Assembly: GCA_002296885.1 (NCBI GenBank)
Contig: DBIH01000182.1
Coordinates: forward strand, 1 to 11,758
Source of the DNA: Flavobacterium sp. UBA807
GTDB taxonomy: Bacteria; Bacteroidota; Bacteroidia; Flavobacteriales; Flavobacteriaceae
Direction: 5' to 3'
Length of the DNA stretch: 11,758 bases
Shown: piece after piece, positions 1-7,058 of the stretch
Numbering within the stretch: the first letter of the stretch is position 1
Layout of the letters: each line of letters starts with the position of its first letter
Program-made: the position numbers and the translations under genes
The notes under the pieces: model-generated
Database searches by the model: none
The model's input: the letters and a program-made list of their open reading frames with translations, nothing else
What the model was told of the DNA's origin: nothing

Positions 1-1938
1 AAAAGAGAAGCGCGTCCAAGCGACAATGAAGTATTGACCATGCGTTTGGTGGATCGTGTATTGCGTCCGCTTTTCCCGGATGATTATCATGCTGAAACTC
101 AGGTAATGATTCAATTGATGTCGCACGACGAAGATGTAATGCCGGATGCATTAGCTGGTTTAGCAGCTTCTGCAGCATTAGCTGTATCTGACATTCCTTT
201 TTACAACTTAATTTCTGAAGTGCGTGTAGCGCGTGTTGACGGAAAATTGGTTATCAATCCAAGCAGAGCTGATTTAGAAAGATCGGACATCGATATGATG
301 ATTGGTGCTTCTGCTGATTCGGTTTGTATGGTAGAAGGCGAAATGAAAGAGATTTCAGAAGCTGAAATGGTTGAAGCCATCAAATTTGCACACGAAGCGA
401 TTAAAGTTCAGATCAAAGCTCAGGAAAGACTAAGAGCTGGTGTAGGTTCCCCTGCTTACAGAGAATACGAAGGCGAAGTGGAAGATGAAGCAATCTACAA
501 AAAAGTAAAAGCAGCGTCTTACGATAAATATTATGCAATCGCTCAGGAAGCTTCTGCTAAAAGTGAAAGAGGCGAAAAATTCGCTGCAGTAAAAGAAGAA
601 GTAAAAGCTTTATTTACTGAAGAAGAGTATGCTGAAAATGCTGATTTGGCTGAATTGGTTGGAAAATACAACTATAAAACCCAAAAAGAAGCGGTTCGTA
701 ACGTAATCCTTGAAAAAGGAATTCGTTTGGACGGTAGAAAAACTACTGAAATCAGACCAATCTGGTGCGAAACTGATTATTTACCAAGAGTTCATGGTTC
801 GGCTTTGTTCACACGTGGAGAAACTCAGGCATTGGCAACTGTAACTTTAGGGACTTCTAGAGAAGCTAACATTATTGACAATGCTTCTGAGCAAGGAGAA
901 GAAAGATTCTACCTGCACTATAATTTCCCACCATTTTCAACAGGTGAAGCAAAACCTTTAAGAGGAACTTCACGTAGAGAAGTTGGTCATGGAAACTTGG
1001 CTCAAAGAGCACTTAAAAATATGATTCCAGCTGATTGCCCTTATACAATCCGTGTAGTTTCAGAAGTATTGGAATCTAACGGTTCATCTTCTATGGCAAC
1101 TGTTTGTTCAGGTACAATGGCCCTTATGGATGCCGGAGTTCAGATGATTAAACCGGTTTCAGGTATCGCAATGGGATTGATTACTGACGGTTCTAAATTT
1201 GCGGTTCTTTCGGATATCTTAGGTGATGAGGACCACTTGGGTGATATGGACTTTAAAGTTACCGGAACAAAAGACGGAATCACTGCCTGCCAAATGGATA
1301 TCAAAATTGATGGTTTACGTTATGACATCATGGAACAAGCGTTGAATCAGGCTCGTGACGGTCGTATGCATATTTTAGGAAAATTAACTGAAACCATCGC
1401 TACTCCAAGACCTGACGTTAAAGCTTATGCTCCAAAAATCATCACAAGAACAATTCCTGGAAACTTCATCGGTGCGCTTATCGGACCTGGTGGAAAAGTA
1501 ATCCAGGAATTGCAGAAAGCAACCGGAACTACAATCGTTATTAACGAAGTTGATGAGCAGGGTGTTGTTGAAATCCTTGGAACTGATCCGGACGGAATTG
1601 CAGCAGTATTGGCAAAAATCGATTCGATTGTGTTCAAACCTGAAGTTGGTGAAGCTTACGAAGTGAAAGTAATCAAGATGCTTGATTTTGGTGCTGTTGT
1701 TGAATATACTGCAGCTCCAGGAAATGAAGTTTTATTACACGTTTCAGAATTGGCTTGGGAAAGAACAGAAAATGTTTCGGACGTAGTCAAAATGGGAGAT
1801 GTATTTATGGTAAAATACCTTGGTGTTGATCCAAAAACAAGAAAGGAAAAGGTTTCAAGAAAACAACTTTTACCAAGACCTCCAAGAGACGAAAACCGTC
1901 CGCCGAGAGAAGATAAAAAAGACGCTCCTAAAGGATAA
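1..1938 (+). CDS. pnp: Polynucleotide phosphorylase, 5'-truncated by window edge
   Basis: Phosphorolytic 3'-to-5' exoribonuclease of RNA turnover; acts in the cytoplasm as a trimer. The reading frame is open from base 1 ([11 protein letters not shown], then the [15 protein letters not shown] block), so the gene starts outside the window; 645 residues are visible and roughly 65-75 N-terminal residues are probably missing. Visible order (fragment numbering): end of the first RNase PH domain, an alpha-helical linker at about 150-225, the second RNase PH domain from [14 protein letters not shown] at about 240, a KH domain with the GPGGK loop at about 496-500, and an S1 domain at about 551-617. 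The segment [15 protein letters not shown] carries D411, D417 and K419, matching the catalytic Asp/Asp/Lys of the E. coli enzyme. The tail is short, charged and proline-rich. It ends with TAA just before a strong terminator. Identification is secure. Confidence 0.97.
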   Translation, partial: KREARPSDNEVLTMRLVDRVLRPLFPDDYHAETQVMIQLMSHDEDVMPDALAGLAASAALAVSDIPFYNLISEVRVARVDGKLVINPSRADLERSDIDMMIGASADSVCMVEGEMKEISEAEMVEAIKFAHEAIKVQIKAQERLRAGVGSPAYREYEGEVEDEAIYKKVKAASYDKYYAIAQEASAKSERGEKFAAVKEEVKALFTEEEYAENADLAELVGKYNYKTQKEAVRNVILEKGIRLDGRKTTEIRPIWCETDYLPRVHGSALFTRGETQALATVTLGTSREANIIDNASEQGEERFYLHYNFPPFSTGEAKPLRGTSRREVGHGNLAQRALKNMIPADCPYTIRVVSEVLESNGSSSMATVCSGTMALMDAGVQMIKPVSGIAMGLITDGSKFAVLSDILGDEDHLGDMDFKVTGTKDGITACQMDIKIDGLRYDIMEQALNQARDGRMHILGKLTETIATPRPDVKAYAPKIITRTIPGNFIGALIGPGGKVIQELQKATGTTIVINEVDEQGVVEILGTDPDGIAAVLAKIDSIVFKPEVGEAYEVKVIKMLDFGAVVEYTAAPGNEVLLHVSELAWERTENVSDVVKMGDVFMVKYLGVDPKTRKEKVSRKQLLPRPPRDENRPPREDKKDAPKG

Positions 1939-1961
1939 TTAATAGTTTTTTTAGAAATACT

Positions 1962-1994
1962 AAATCCCAACTCCGCAAAATGAGTTGGGATTTT
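1962..1994 (+). terminator. Rho-independent terminator of pnp
   Basis: A perfect 12-bp inverted repeat, AAATCCCAACTC (1962-1973) and GAGTTGGGATTT (1982-1993), encloses an 8-nt loop. The stem ends in a short T run, 24 nt after the pnp stop codon. It separates pnp from rpoD, so rpoD needs its own promoter. Confidence 0.85.
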
Positions 1995-2060
1995 AAATTT
2001 AATTTAAAAAAATTGTAACTTTTTTAAAACATATCACGTACAAGCACTTGAACACTTTAA

Positions 2061-2077
2061 AGAAAAGGAGAAAATAA
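2061..2077 (+). promoter_or_regulatory. Shine-Dalgarno sequence of rpoD
   Basis: AGGAG at 2066-2070, inside AAAAGGAG, lies 7 nt before the rpoD ATG at 2078. It is a textbook ribosome binding site and it decides the start. This is unusual here: the other genes in the window start behind A/T-rich leaders with no such motif, as is typical of Bacteroidota. In the spacer 1995-2060 I found no TAnnTTTG box. The best weak candidate is TTG at 2013-2015 with TATCACG at 2032, which I do not call as a promoter. Confidence 0.75.
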
Positions 2078-2941
2078 ATGAGACAGCTCAAAATCACCAA
2101 ACAGGTTACCAATCGTGAAACCGCATCCTTAGACAAATACCTACAAGAAATCGGAAAAGTTGACTTAATTACTGCAGACGAAGAAGTTGAGTTGGCACAA
2201 AAAATCAAAGCAGGTGATCAACGTGCTTTAGAAAAACTGACCAAAGCCAATTTGCGTTTCGTAGTTTCAGTTGCTAAACAATACCAAAATCAAGGTTTAA
2301 CACTTCCGGATTTGATTAATGAAGGAAACTTAGGTTTGATTAAAGCCGCTCAACGTTTTGATGAAACCCGTGGTTTTAAGTTCATTTCATATGCCGTTTG
2401 GTGGATTCGTCAATCGATTCTTCAGGCTTTGGCTGAACAATCACGTATCGTTCGTTTACCTTTGAATAAAATTGGCTCTATCAATAAAATCAATAAGATG
2501 TACGCTTTATTAGAGCAATCTAACGAGCGTCCGCCAAGTGCTGAGGAAATTGCAAAAGAATTAGATATGACCGTAAATGATGTAAAAGAGTCGATGAAAA
2601 ACTCAGGGCGTCATTTATCAATGGATGCTCCACTTGTAGAAGGAGAAGATTCAAATCTATACGACGTATTGCGCTCTGGTGAATCTCCAAACCCAGACAG
2701 AGAGTTGATTCACGAATCTTTACGTACAGAAATCGAAAGATCTTTGGAAACTTTAACGCCACGTGAAGCAGATGTTGTACGTTTGTACTTTGGTCTTGGC
2801 GATCAACATCCAATGACCTTGGAAGAAATTGGTGAAACTTTTGACTTAACCCGCGAACGTGTTCGTCAAATTAAGGAAAAAGCAATCCGAAGATTAAAAC
2901 ATACTTCAAGAAGTAAAATATTAAAAACATATTTGGGATAA
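2078..2941 (+). CDS. rpoD: Primary sigma factor, short Bacteroidota type
   Basis: RNA polymerase housekeeping sigma-70 factor that directs transcription from TAnnTTTG promoters. At 287 residues it lacks region 1.1 and the non-conserved insert of E. coli RpoD, as is normal for this phylum. Visible regions: 1.2 at about 17-45 ([16 protein letters not shown]); 2.1-2.4 at about 52-125, including [12 protein letters not shown], the [15 protein letters not shown] core-binding part and the [17 protein letters not shown] melting and -10 recognition helix; 3 at about 130-205; 4 at about 218-285, with the helix-turn-helix [20 protein letters not shown] at 247-266. The ATG is fixed by the Shine-Dalgarno sequence 7 nt upstream. 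It stands alone between two terminators. Identification is secure; the promoter is not resolved. Confidence 0.97.
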   Translation: MRQLKITKQVTNRETASLDKYLQEIGKVDLITADEEVELAQKIKAGDQRALEKLTKANLRFVVSVAKQYQNQGLTLPDLINEGNLGLIKAAQRFDETRGFKFISYAVWWIRQSILQALAEQSRIVRLPLNKIGSINKINKMYALLEQSNERPPSAEEIAKELDMTVNDVKESMKNSGRHLSMDAPLVEGEDSNLYDVLRSGESPNPDRELIHESLRTEIERSLETLTPREADVVRLYFGLGDQHPMTLEEIGETFDLTRERVRQIKEKAIRRLKHTSRSKILKTYLG

Positions 2942-2996
2942 TCCCAAAAACCGCAACAACAGTCTGATTAACTGTTCGTTTTTTGATTGATGATTG

Positions 2997-3030
2997 AAAC
3001 TCCGGCTGATTACCGGAGTTTTATTTTTTT
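2997..3030 (+). terminator. Rho-independent terminator of rpoD
   Basis: A 9-bp perfect stem, AAACTCCGG (2997-3005) and CCGGAGTTT (3013-3021), has a 7-nt loop and is followed by TATTTTTTT to 3030. It lies 55 nt after the rpoD stop. The stem, loop and T tract are all of good quality. Confidence 0.88.
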
Positions 3031-3051
3031 AATCTGAACTTGTTTCAGATT
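3031..3051 (+). other. Second hairpin directly behind the rpoD terminator
   Basis: AATCTGAA (3031-3038) and TTCAGATT (3044-3051) form a perfect 8-bp stem with a 5-nt loop, starting one base after the T tract of the rpoD terminator. A run of 8 T begins 9 nt later (3060-3067), too far for a classical terminator. It could be a backup terminator, an RNA 3' stabiliser or a chance palindrome. Confidence 0.4.
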
Positions 3052-3067
3052 CTCATTAATTTTTTTT

Positions 3068-3136
3068 GGCGTGCCCCCGCCTTCGGCGCGGTCAGGCTTT
3101 CCGCGCTACATGGTAGCTGCTCCAATCCTTCACGCA
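3068..3136 (+). repeat. GC-rich intergenic repeat-like element with nested hairpins
   Basis: A block of about 69 bp, much richer in G+C than its AT-rich surroundings, starts right after a run of 8 T. Its ends are inverted: GCGTG (3069-3073) pairs with CACGC (3131-3135). Inside are CGCC/GGCG (3078-3081 with 3085-3088, loop TTC), an alternative GCGCGG/CCGCGC stem (3086-3091 with 3101-3106), and GCTAC/GTAGC (3105-3109 with 3113-3117, loop ATG). It codes for nothing convincing. The GGCGTG...CACGCAAC frame resembles GC-rich intergenic repeats that I recall from Flavobacterium genomes; that is memory, not a search. Only one copy is in this window, so repeat status is inferred. Confidence 0.6.
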
Positions 3137-3138
3137 AC

Positions 3139-3169
3139 TTTCGGTAAACAGAAACTTTGTTTATCTTTG
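3139..3169 (+). promoter_or_regulatory. Promoter of rpe, Bacteroidota type
   Basis: TATCTTTG at 3162-3169 is a perfect match to the TAnnTTTG -7 box. TTTC at 3139-3142 is a 3-of-4 match to the TTTG -33 box, with a 19-bp spacer. The predicted start of transcription is near 3173, giving a leader of about 16 nt before the ATG at 3189. The -33 box lies a few bases after the GC-rich element. Confidence 0.75.
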
Positions 3170-3188
3170 CACCAACAACATAACAAAC

Positions 3189-3851
3189 ATGAAAAATACA
3201 CTCATTGCCCCATCTGTACTTGCAGCAGACTTCGCCAATCTCCAACGCGACATTGAAATGATCAATAATAGTGAAGCCGACTGGTTCCACATTGATATTA
3301 TGGACGGTGCTTTTGTTCCGAACATTTCTTTTGGAATGCCCGTTTTGGAAGCTATTTCGAAACACGCTAAAAAAACGCTCGATGTGCATTTAATGATTGT
3401 TAAGCCCGAACGTTTCATTAAAACTTTCGCCGATTTAGGAGCCAATAATTTAACCATTCACTACGAAGCCTGCACTCATTTGCATCGAGCTTTACAAGCC
3501 ATAAAAAATGAAGGCATGAAAGCAGGTGTTGCTATAAATCCGCACACCAATGTCGACTTACTTGAAGACGTCATCAATGATATCGATTTAGTTTGTATGA
3601 TGAGCGTAAACCCTGGCTTTGGCGGTCAGTCTTTCATTGAAAACACGTATTCTAAAATCGAAAAACTAAAAGCATTAATCAGCAGAAAAGGCGCAAAAAC
3701 ACTTATTGAAGTTGATGGTGGCGTTAATGATAAAAATGCTGTTCAGTTGGTTAAAGCGGGAGCTGATATTTTAGTTGCCGGGAATTTTGTTTTCAAAGCT
3801 GAAAACCCAACACAAACCATTGCCGATTTAAAAAAACTAACCTCTTTCTAA
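3189..3851 (+). CDS. rpe: Ribulose-phosphate 3-epimerase
   Basis: Interconverts D-ribulose 5-phosphate and D-xylulose 5-phosphate in the pentose phosphate pathway; cytoplasmic, metal-dependent TIM barrel. At 220 residues it has the usual family length. All four expected metal ligands are visible: H34 and D36 (WFHIDIMDG), H67 (LDVHLMIVKPE) and D176 (IEVDGGVN). D36 and D176 are also the acid/base pair. The phosphate-binding loops MSVNPGFGGQSF (138-149) and the DGG and VAGNF segments are intact. The ATG sits about 16 nt after the predicted transcription start and no Shine-Dalgarno sequence is needed. The gene is alone on its transcript and its TAA overlaps the stop codon of the convergent regulator. 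Identification is secure. Confidence 0.96.
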   Translation: MKNTLIAPSVLAADFANLQRDIEMINNSEADWFHIDIMDGAFVPNISFGMPVLEAISKHAKKTLDVHLMIVKPERFIKTFADLGANNLTIHYEACTHLHRALQAIKNEGMKAGVAINPHTNVDLLEDVINDIDLVCMMSVNPGFGGQSFIENTYSKIEKLKALISRKGAKTLIEVDGGVNDKNAVQLVKAGADILVAGNFVFKAENPTQTIADLKKLTSF

Positions 3852-3860
3852 AGAGAGTTT
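3829..3860 (-). terminator. Terminator of the regulator gene, embedded in overlapping gene ends
   Basis: AAACT (3834-3838) pairs with AGTTT (3856-3860), and CTCTTT (3842-3847) pairs with AAAGAG (3850-3855), with a 3-nt bulge at 3839-3841 and a tight loop. On the - strand the hairpin is followed by TTTTTTT (complement of the A run 3830-3836), as expected for termination of the regulator transcript. The hairpin spans both stop codons and the last rpe codons. On the + strand the following sequence is only weakly T-rich. Confidence 0.45.
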
Positions 3861-4846
3861 CTAATAATTAAGCTGCTTTTGTTTTCAATTTTCTCCTTCT
3901 TATTTTCCAATATCATCGAAGCGAGTAAATTACCCATCATTGCAAAATCGGTTGAGATAGTTGTAATCCCGTTTCCAACCACTTTTTTTAATGGAGTGTC
4001 ATTATAAGAAATGATTCCAAAGTCTATAACAATTTTCAAATTCTGAATTTTAGATTGTTCTATTACATCTACCAGATGCCTGTCATCAGGTATCACATAA
4101 ACCTCTCCTTTCTGAATATTTCTTCCTTCAAAATTTGATATGATTTCATTTTCAAAAGAATATTCTCTGCAAAATTTCTCAAACCCTTCTACCATTCCCA
4201 GAGGCTCTTTAAATCCAGGAAAAATAAGAATCAGCTTTTGATATTTATTTAATTTTTCCTTTCCAATTAGCAGCGCTTCATACATATCCTTCACAAAATT
4301 CTGATGCACTGATGGATAATCCGATAATTCACTATTTGTTTGGTCTAAAATATAAACATCATTCTTTGGCAATGTTTTAATAATTGAAGCAGCACCCGTC
4401 AAATTTGTTGGCATTATTATATATTTAGAATAATTCCCATTGCTTTCATTGATTAGTTTTCTAAACGTTTCAATATTAAAATGATGGAAAAAGATATCAA
4501 TCTGCGCCTTATCGCCTACTGTCTTCAAAAATGAATTATATATATCTTCCTTAAAAATATTAAGTTCATCAAACAAAAGAAAAAATCGTTGCTCAAAACT
4601 AAAATCAACGCTTTTAACATAATAGCCTTTACCAAGAATTGAATATATAATACCTCTTTTTTTCAGTTCATCAAAAGCCAATAAAACTGTATCACGGGAA
4701 ATCGAAAATTCCAAACTTATCTTATTTACAGAAGGTAGTTTATCATTCCGCTTTAATCTTCCCTCTGCAATTGCCACCTCTACTGAAGATATAATCTGTC
4801 TGTATTTTGGAAGATGTGATTGATTATTGATGTTAATGATTTTCAT
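3848..4846 (-). CDS. GntR/LacI-type hybrid transcription regulator of the galactan operon
   Basis: Predicted sugar-responsive regulator of the divergent gal operon. With the start at 4846 (MKIININNQSHLPKYRQI) it has 332 residues. Residues about 10-78 form a GntR winged helix: KYRQIISSVEVAIAEG, then LPSVNKISLEFSISRDTVLL as the helix-turn-helix, then the wing GIIYSILGKGYYV. The rest (about 85-332) looks like a LacI/periplasmic-binding-protein sensor fold, with IIMPTNL, LILIFPGF, EVYVIPDD and ISTDFAMMGNLLASMIL strand-helix units, rather than the usual FadR or UTRA domains. Regulators of this build occur beside sugar loci in Bacteroidota. The frame is open for 39 more codons upstream, but these encode a hydrophobic stretch across the promoter region, so I reject them. 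A galactose-like effector is inferred from the neighbours only; activator or repressor cannot be told. Confidence 0.88.
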   Translation of the reverse strand: MKIININNQSHLPKYRQIISSVEVAIAEGRLKRNDKLPSVNKISLEFSISRDTVLLAFDELKKRGIIYSILGKGYYVKSVDFSFEQRFFLLFDELNIFKEDIYNSFLKTVGDKAQIDIFFHHFNIETFRKLINESNGNYSKYIIMPTNLTGAASIIKTLPKNDVYILDQTNSELSDYPSVHQNFVKDMYEALLIGKEKLNKYQKLILIFPGFKEPLGMVEGFEKFCREYSFENEIISNFEGRNIQKGEVYVIPDDRHLVDVIEQSKIQNLKIVIDFGIISYNDTPLKKVVGNGITTISTDFAMMGNLLASMILENKKEKIENKSSLIIRNSL

Positions 4847-4849
4847 AAA

Positions 4850-4877
4850 CAAAGTTAAACTGGTGGCAAGATACAAA
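4850..4877 (-). promoter_or_regulatory. Possible promoter of the regulator gene
   Basis: On the - strand TAACTTTG (4857 down to 4850) matches the TAnnTTTG -7 box, with TTTG in the ATTTG at about 4877-4874 as a possible -33 box at a short 16-bp spacing. The -7 box is only 3 nt from the start codon at 4846, so the transcript would be nearly leaderless. That makes the call tentative. Confidence 0.4.
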
Positions 4878-4897
4878 TAAACCGGTAGGTACTGGTA
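4857..4897. promoter_or_regulatory. Candidate operator: repeated ACYGGT sites between regulator and galM
   Basis: AAACTGGT (4857-4864) and AAACCGGT (4879-4886) are repeated 22 bp apart, and GTACTGGT follows at 4889-4896, 10 bp further on, so the three lie on about the same helical face. The last two halves also form an imperfect 16-bp palindrome, ACCGGTAGGTACTGGT (4881-4896, one mismatched pair either side of a GG centre). The palindrome lies at about -34 to -49 relative to the predicted galM start. The upstream site touches the regulator's own -7 box. The protein that binds is inferred from position. Confidence 0.5.
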
Positions 4898-4918
4898 TGG
4901 AATGAAAATATTAAACAA

Positions 4919-4926
4919 TACATTTG
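4919..4926 (+). promoter_or_regulatory. Promoter -7 box of the galM-GH53-GH53-GH2-galK-galT operon
   Basis: TACATTTG matches TAnnTTTG exactly, and transcription is predicted to start near 4930, about 19 nt before the galM ATG. No TTTG-like -33 box is found at the expected distance; that place is taken by the candidate operator. A weak -33 box next to an operator would fit a promoter that depends on its regulator. Confidence 0.6.
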
Positions 4927-4948
4927 ATAAGATTATAATAAAAAAACC

Positions 4949-5995
4949 ATGGAAAAAAATCATTTTTCACAAACAGGAACTACAAAAAATGTGAAATCGT
5001 TTGGTTTGCTATCAGATGGAAAAGAAATTTTGTGCTATACTTTGAGAAATAAAAATGGCTTAGAACTTTCCGTTATCGATTATGGTGCGACAATCACTTC
5101 CTTAAAAATTCCGATCTCTAATGACGTAAAAATTGATGTTGTTTTGGGATTTGACACCATAGATGATTATATAAATTCCTATTACTTACAAAGCCCTCCT
5201 TATTTTGGAACAACGATCGGAAGATTTTGCGGACGCATTGACAATGCTGAATTTTCACTAAACGGCAAAAAACATTTCTTAAATAAAAACCATGGAGAGC
5301 ACAATATTCATGGTGGGATTTTAGGATTTAACCGAAAATTATGGAAAGTTAAGGAAACAACCTCTAACGAAAATCCAGCTATCACTTTACAATATATAAG
5401 TCCAAATAATGAGGAAAATTTTCCCGGAGAATTGATTGTTCAGGTTACTTATACTTTAACTGAAAAAAATGAACTCAAAGTAAATTATTCAGCAAAATCT
5501 TCAGAGGATACCTTAGTAAATCTAACGCAGCACAGCTATTTCAATCTCGACGGGCATTCAAATGACATTTCAAATCAACAGCTAACAATCAATTCGGGCA
5601 AAGTATTAGAAACAAATGAAGAACTTATCCCAACGGGTGAATTTGCACCTTTAAAAAATCATGATTTCGACTTTAGTTCAGCCAAATCTTGCCCTGATTT
5701 TATTGATAACACATTTGTTCTTGAAAATCAAAATGCCGCTACTCTTTATAGCGAAAAAAACAAACTGAAAATGTCCGTTATAACCAACCAGCCTGCAGTT
5801 CACATTTATGTTGGCGGAAATTGTTTTAACAAGATAAAAGGAAAAGAAAACACTGATTATCATTCAAAAAGTGGAATCTGTTTTGAAACCCAAAATTTTC
5901 CTGATGCCCCAAATCATGCTCATTTTCCTAATTCTGTGCTAAAAAAAGGAGAAGAATATAATAGTCAAACTTCATTCTGTTTCGAAAATTTGTAA
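4949..5995 (+). CDS. galM: Aldose 1-epimerase (mutarotase)
   Basis: Interconverts the beta and alpha anomers of galactose (and other aldoses), supplying alpha-galactose to galactokinase. At 348 residues it has the normal family length and no signal peptide, so it is probably cytoplasmic. The beta-sandwich signature is complete: GRFCGRIDNAEF (91-102), the substrate histidine H121 in HNIHGG, the catalytic acid H195 in NLTQHSYFNLDG, a substrate aspartate D253 in FIDNTF, and the catalytic base E313 in CFETQNFPDAPNH. It is the first gene of the operon and stops 2 nt before the next ATG (TAATTATG). The ATG at 4949 is the only start placed after the predicted transcription start. The call is secure by motif; the exact sugar preference is taken from the linked galK and galT. 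Confidence 0.95.
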   Translation: MEKNHFSQTGTTKNVKSFGLLSDGKEILCYTLRNKNGLELSVIDYGATITSLKIPISNDVKIDVVLGFDTIDDYINSYYLQSPPYFGTTIGRFCGRIDNAEFSLNGKKHFLNKNHGEHNIHGGILGFNRKLWKVKETTSNENPAITLQYISPNNEENFPGELIVQVTYTLTEKNELKVNYSAKSSEDTLVNLTQHSYFNLDGHSNDISNQQLTINSGKVLETNEELIPTGEFAPLKNHDFDFSSAKSCPDFIDNTFVLENQNAATLYSEKNKLKMSVITNQPAVHIYVGGNCFNKIKGKENTDYHSKSGICFETQNFPDAPNHAHFPNSVLKKGEEYNSQTSFCFENL

Positions 5996-5997
5996 TT

Positions 5998-7056
5998 ATG
6001 AAGAGATTTATTTTATTTCTATTGACATCGACTTTGTTTTCCTGTTCGTCAGGCAACAATCCGGAACCAGCTCAGGATGAGTTTGTCCGCGCAGCCGACA
6101 TGTCTTATCTTCCATTGATAGAAAGTGAAGGAACTATTTATAAACATAACGGAGCAACTGAAGATGCAATAACAACCTTAAAAAATGCTGGCTGCAATAC
6201 TATTAGAATCCGGCTTTGGAAAAATCCATCTGACGGACATTGTGGATTTACAGAAGGTAAGACTCTTGCCCAACGAGTAAAAACTGCAGGATTAAAAGTC
6301 TGGTTAACAGTTCATTATTCTGACACCTGGGCTGATCCGGCAAATCAAAATAAACCTGTGGCCTGGCAAAGTGTGGATTTTAATGCATTAAAAACTGCTG
6401 TTGCGGATTATACAAATCAGATTATGACTGAAATCAATCCCGACATCATTCAGATTGGAAACGAAACCAATGACGGAATGCTTTGGCCTGATGGAAAACT
6501 ATCTACGAACGAAAATCAATATTTACAATTGGTTACAGCTGCTGTTACATCTGTTAGAAGTAAATCCTCAACAACCAAAATTATGCTTCATTATGCCGGC
6601 ATTTCAGGTTCCGATTGGTTTTTCAGTAAAGTTGCTGCTATCGATTACGATTATATAGGTCTATCCTATTACCCGATTTGGCACGGAAAAAGTTTGACCG
6701 ATTTGCAAAATAAAATGAATTCTTTAGGTCAATTATACAATAAGAAAGTATTGATTGCCGAAACCGCATATCCTTTTACCCTCAGTTGGAACGATTATAC
6801 CAACAATATTGTTGGACTTGACAGTCAAATAATTCCTGCCTATACAGCATCAAATGACGGACAAAAACAATATCTGACAGCCATAAAAAACCTGGTAAAA
6901 CAAAGTTCCAACGGTATCGGATTTTGTTATTGGGGTGCCGAATGGGTAGCATTTCGTGGGCCAACGGCAACTAATGGTTCTACATGGGAAAATCAGGCGC
7001 TTTGGGATTTTACAAATAATTCGCTTCCGGTTATGGATGCCTTTAATGCTAATTAA
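5998..7056 (+). CDS. GH53 endo-beta-1,4-galactanase, lipoprotein
   Basis: Predicted to cut internal beta-1,4-galactosyl bonds of galactan or type I arabinogalactan. 352 residues. The N-terminus MKRFILFLLTSTLFSC is a lipoprotein signal with the lipid-carrying cysteine C16, so it is membrane-anchored; the following SSGNNPEPAQDE is not a clear surface-export signal that I can confirm. The GH53 TIM barrel fills 29-352: RAADMSYLP, NTIRIRLWKNP (67-77), HYSDTWADPANQ (106-117), acid/base E156 in IQIGNETNDGMLWPDG, nucleophile E255 in LIAETAYPF, and the C-terminal WENQALWDF block. A loop of about 25 residues with a DGQ motif follows the nucleophile, as in classical bacterial galactanases. It is 2 nt from both neighbours. 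The family is secure; surface versus periplasmic side is open. Confidence 0.93.
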   Translation: MKRFILFLLTSTLFSCSSGNNPEPAQDEFVRAADMSYLPLIESEGTIYKHNGATEDAITTLKNAGCNTIRIRLWKNPSDGHCGFTEGKTLAQRVKTAGLKVWLTVHYSDTWADPANQNKPVAWQSVDFNALKTAVADYTNQIMTEINPDIIQIGNETNDGMLWPDGKLSTNENQYLQLVTAAVTSVRSKSSTTKIMLHYAGISGSDWFFSKVAAIDYDYIGLSYYPIWHGKSLTDLQNKMNSLGQLYNKKVLIAETAYPFTLSWNDYTNNIVGLDSQIIPAYTASNDGQKQYLTAIKNLVKQSSNGIGFCYWGAEWVAFRGPTATNGSTWENQALWDFTNNSLPVMDAFNAN

Positions 7057-7058
7057 TT

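Noticed and set aside
1656..1970. Antisense open frame of 104 codons against the pnp 3' end
   Set aside because: It is a shadow of the pnp codons and runs into the terminator stem; its protein shows no recognisable motif.
2013..2039. Promoter of rpoD (TTG at 2013 with TATCACG at 2032)
   Set aside because: The -7 match to TAnnTTTG is poor and the spacing short. A promoter must exist after the pnp terminator, but it cannot be placed from sequence.
2041..2050. CAAGCACTTG short palindrome before rpoD as an operator
   Set aside because: The arms are only 4 bp and there are no further copies in the window; this is expected by chance.
3071..3256. Small + strand open frame of 61 codons across the GC-rich element and the rpe start
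   Set aside because: It overlaps rpe in another frame, has no supported start signal, and its codons are simply the GC-rich element read through.
4847..4963. N-terminal extension of the regulator by 39 hydrophobic residues, as a membrane-anchored regulator
   Set aside because: The stretch covers the divergent promoter region and the galM start codon. The residues read as AT-rich noncoding DNA, and MKIININNQ at 4846 gives the normal start for a GntR winged helix.
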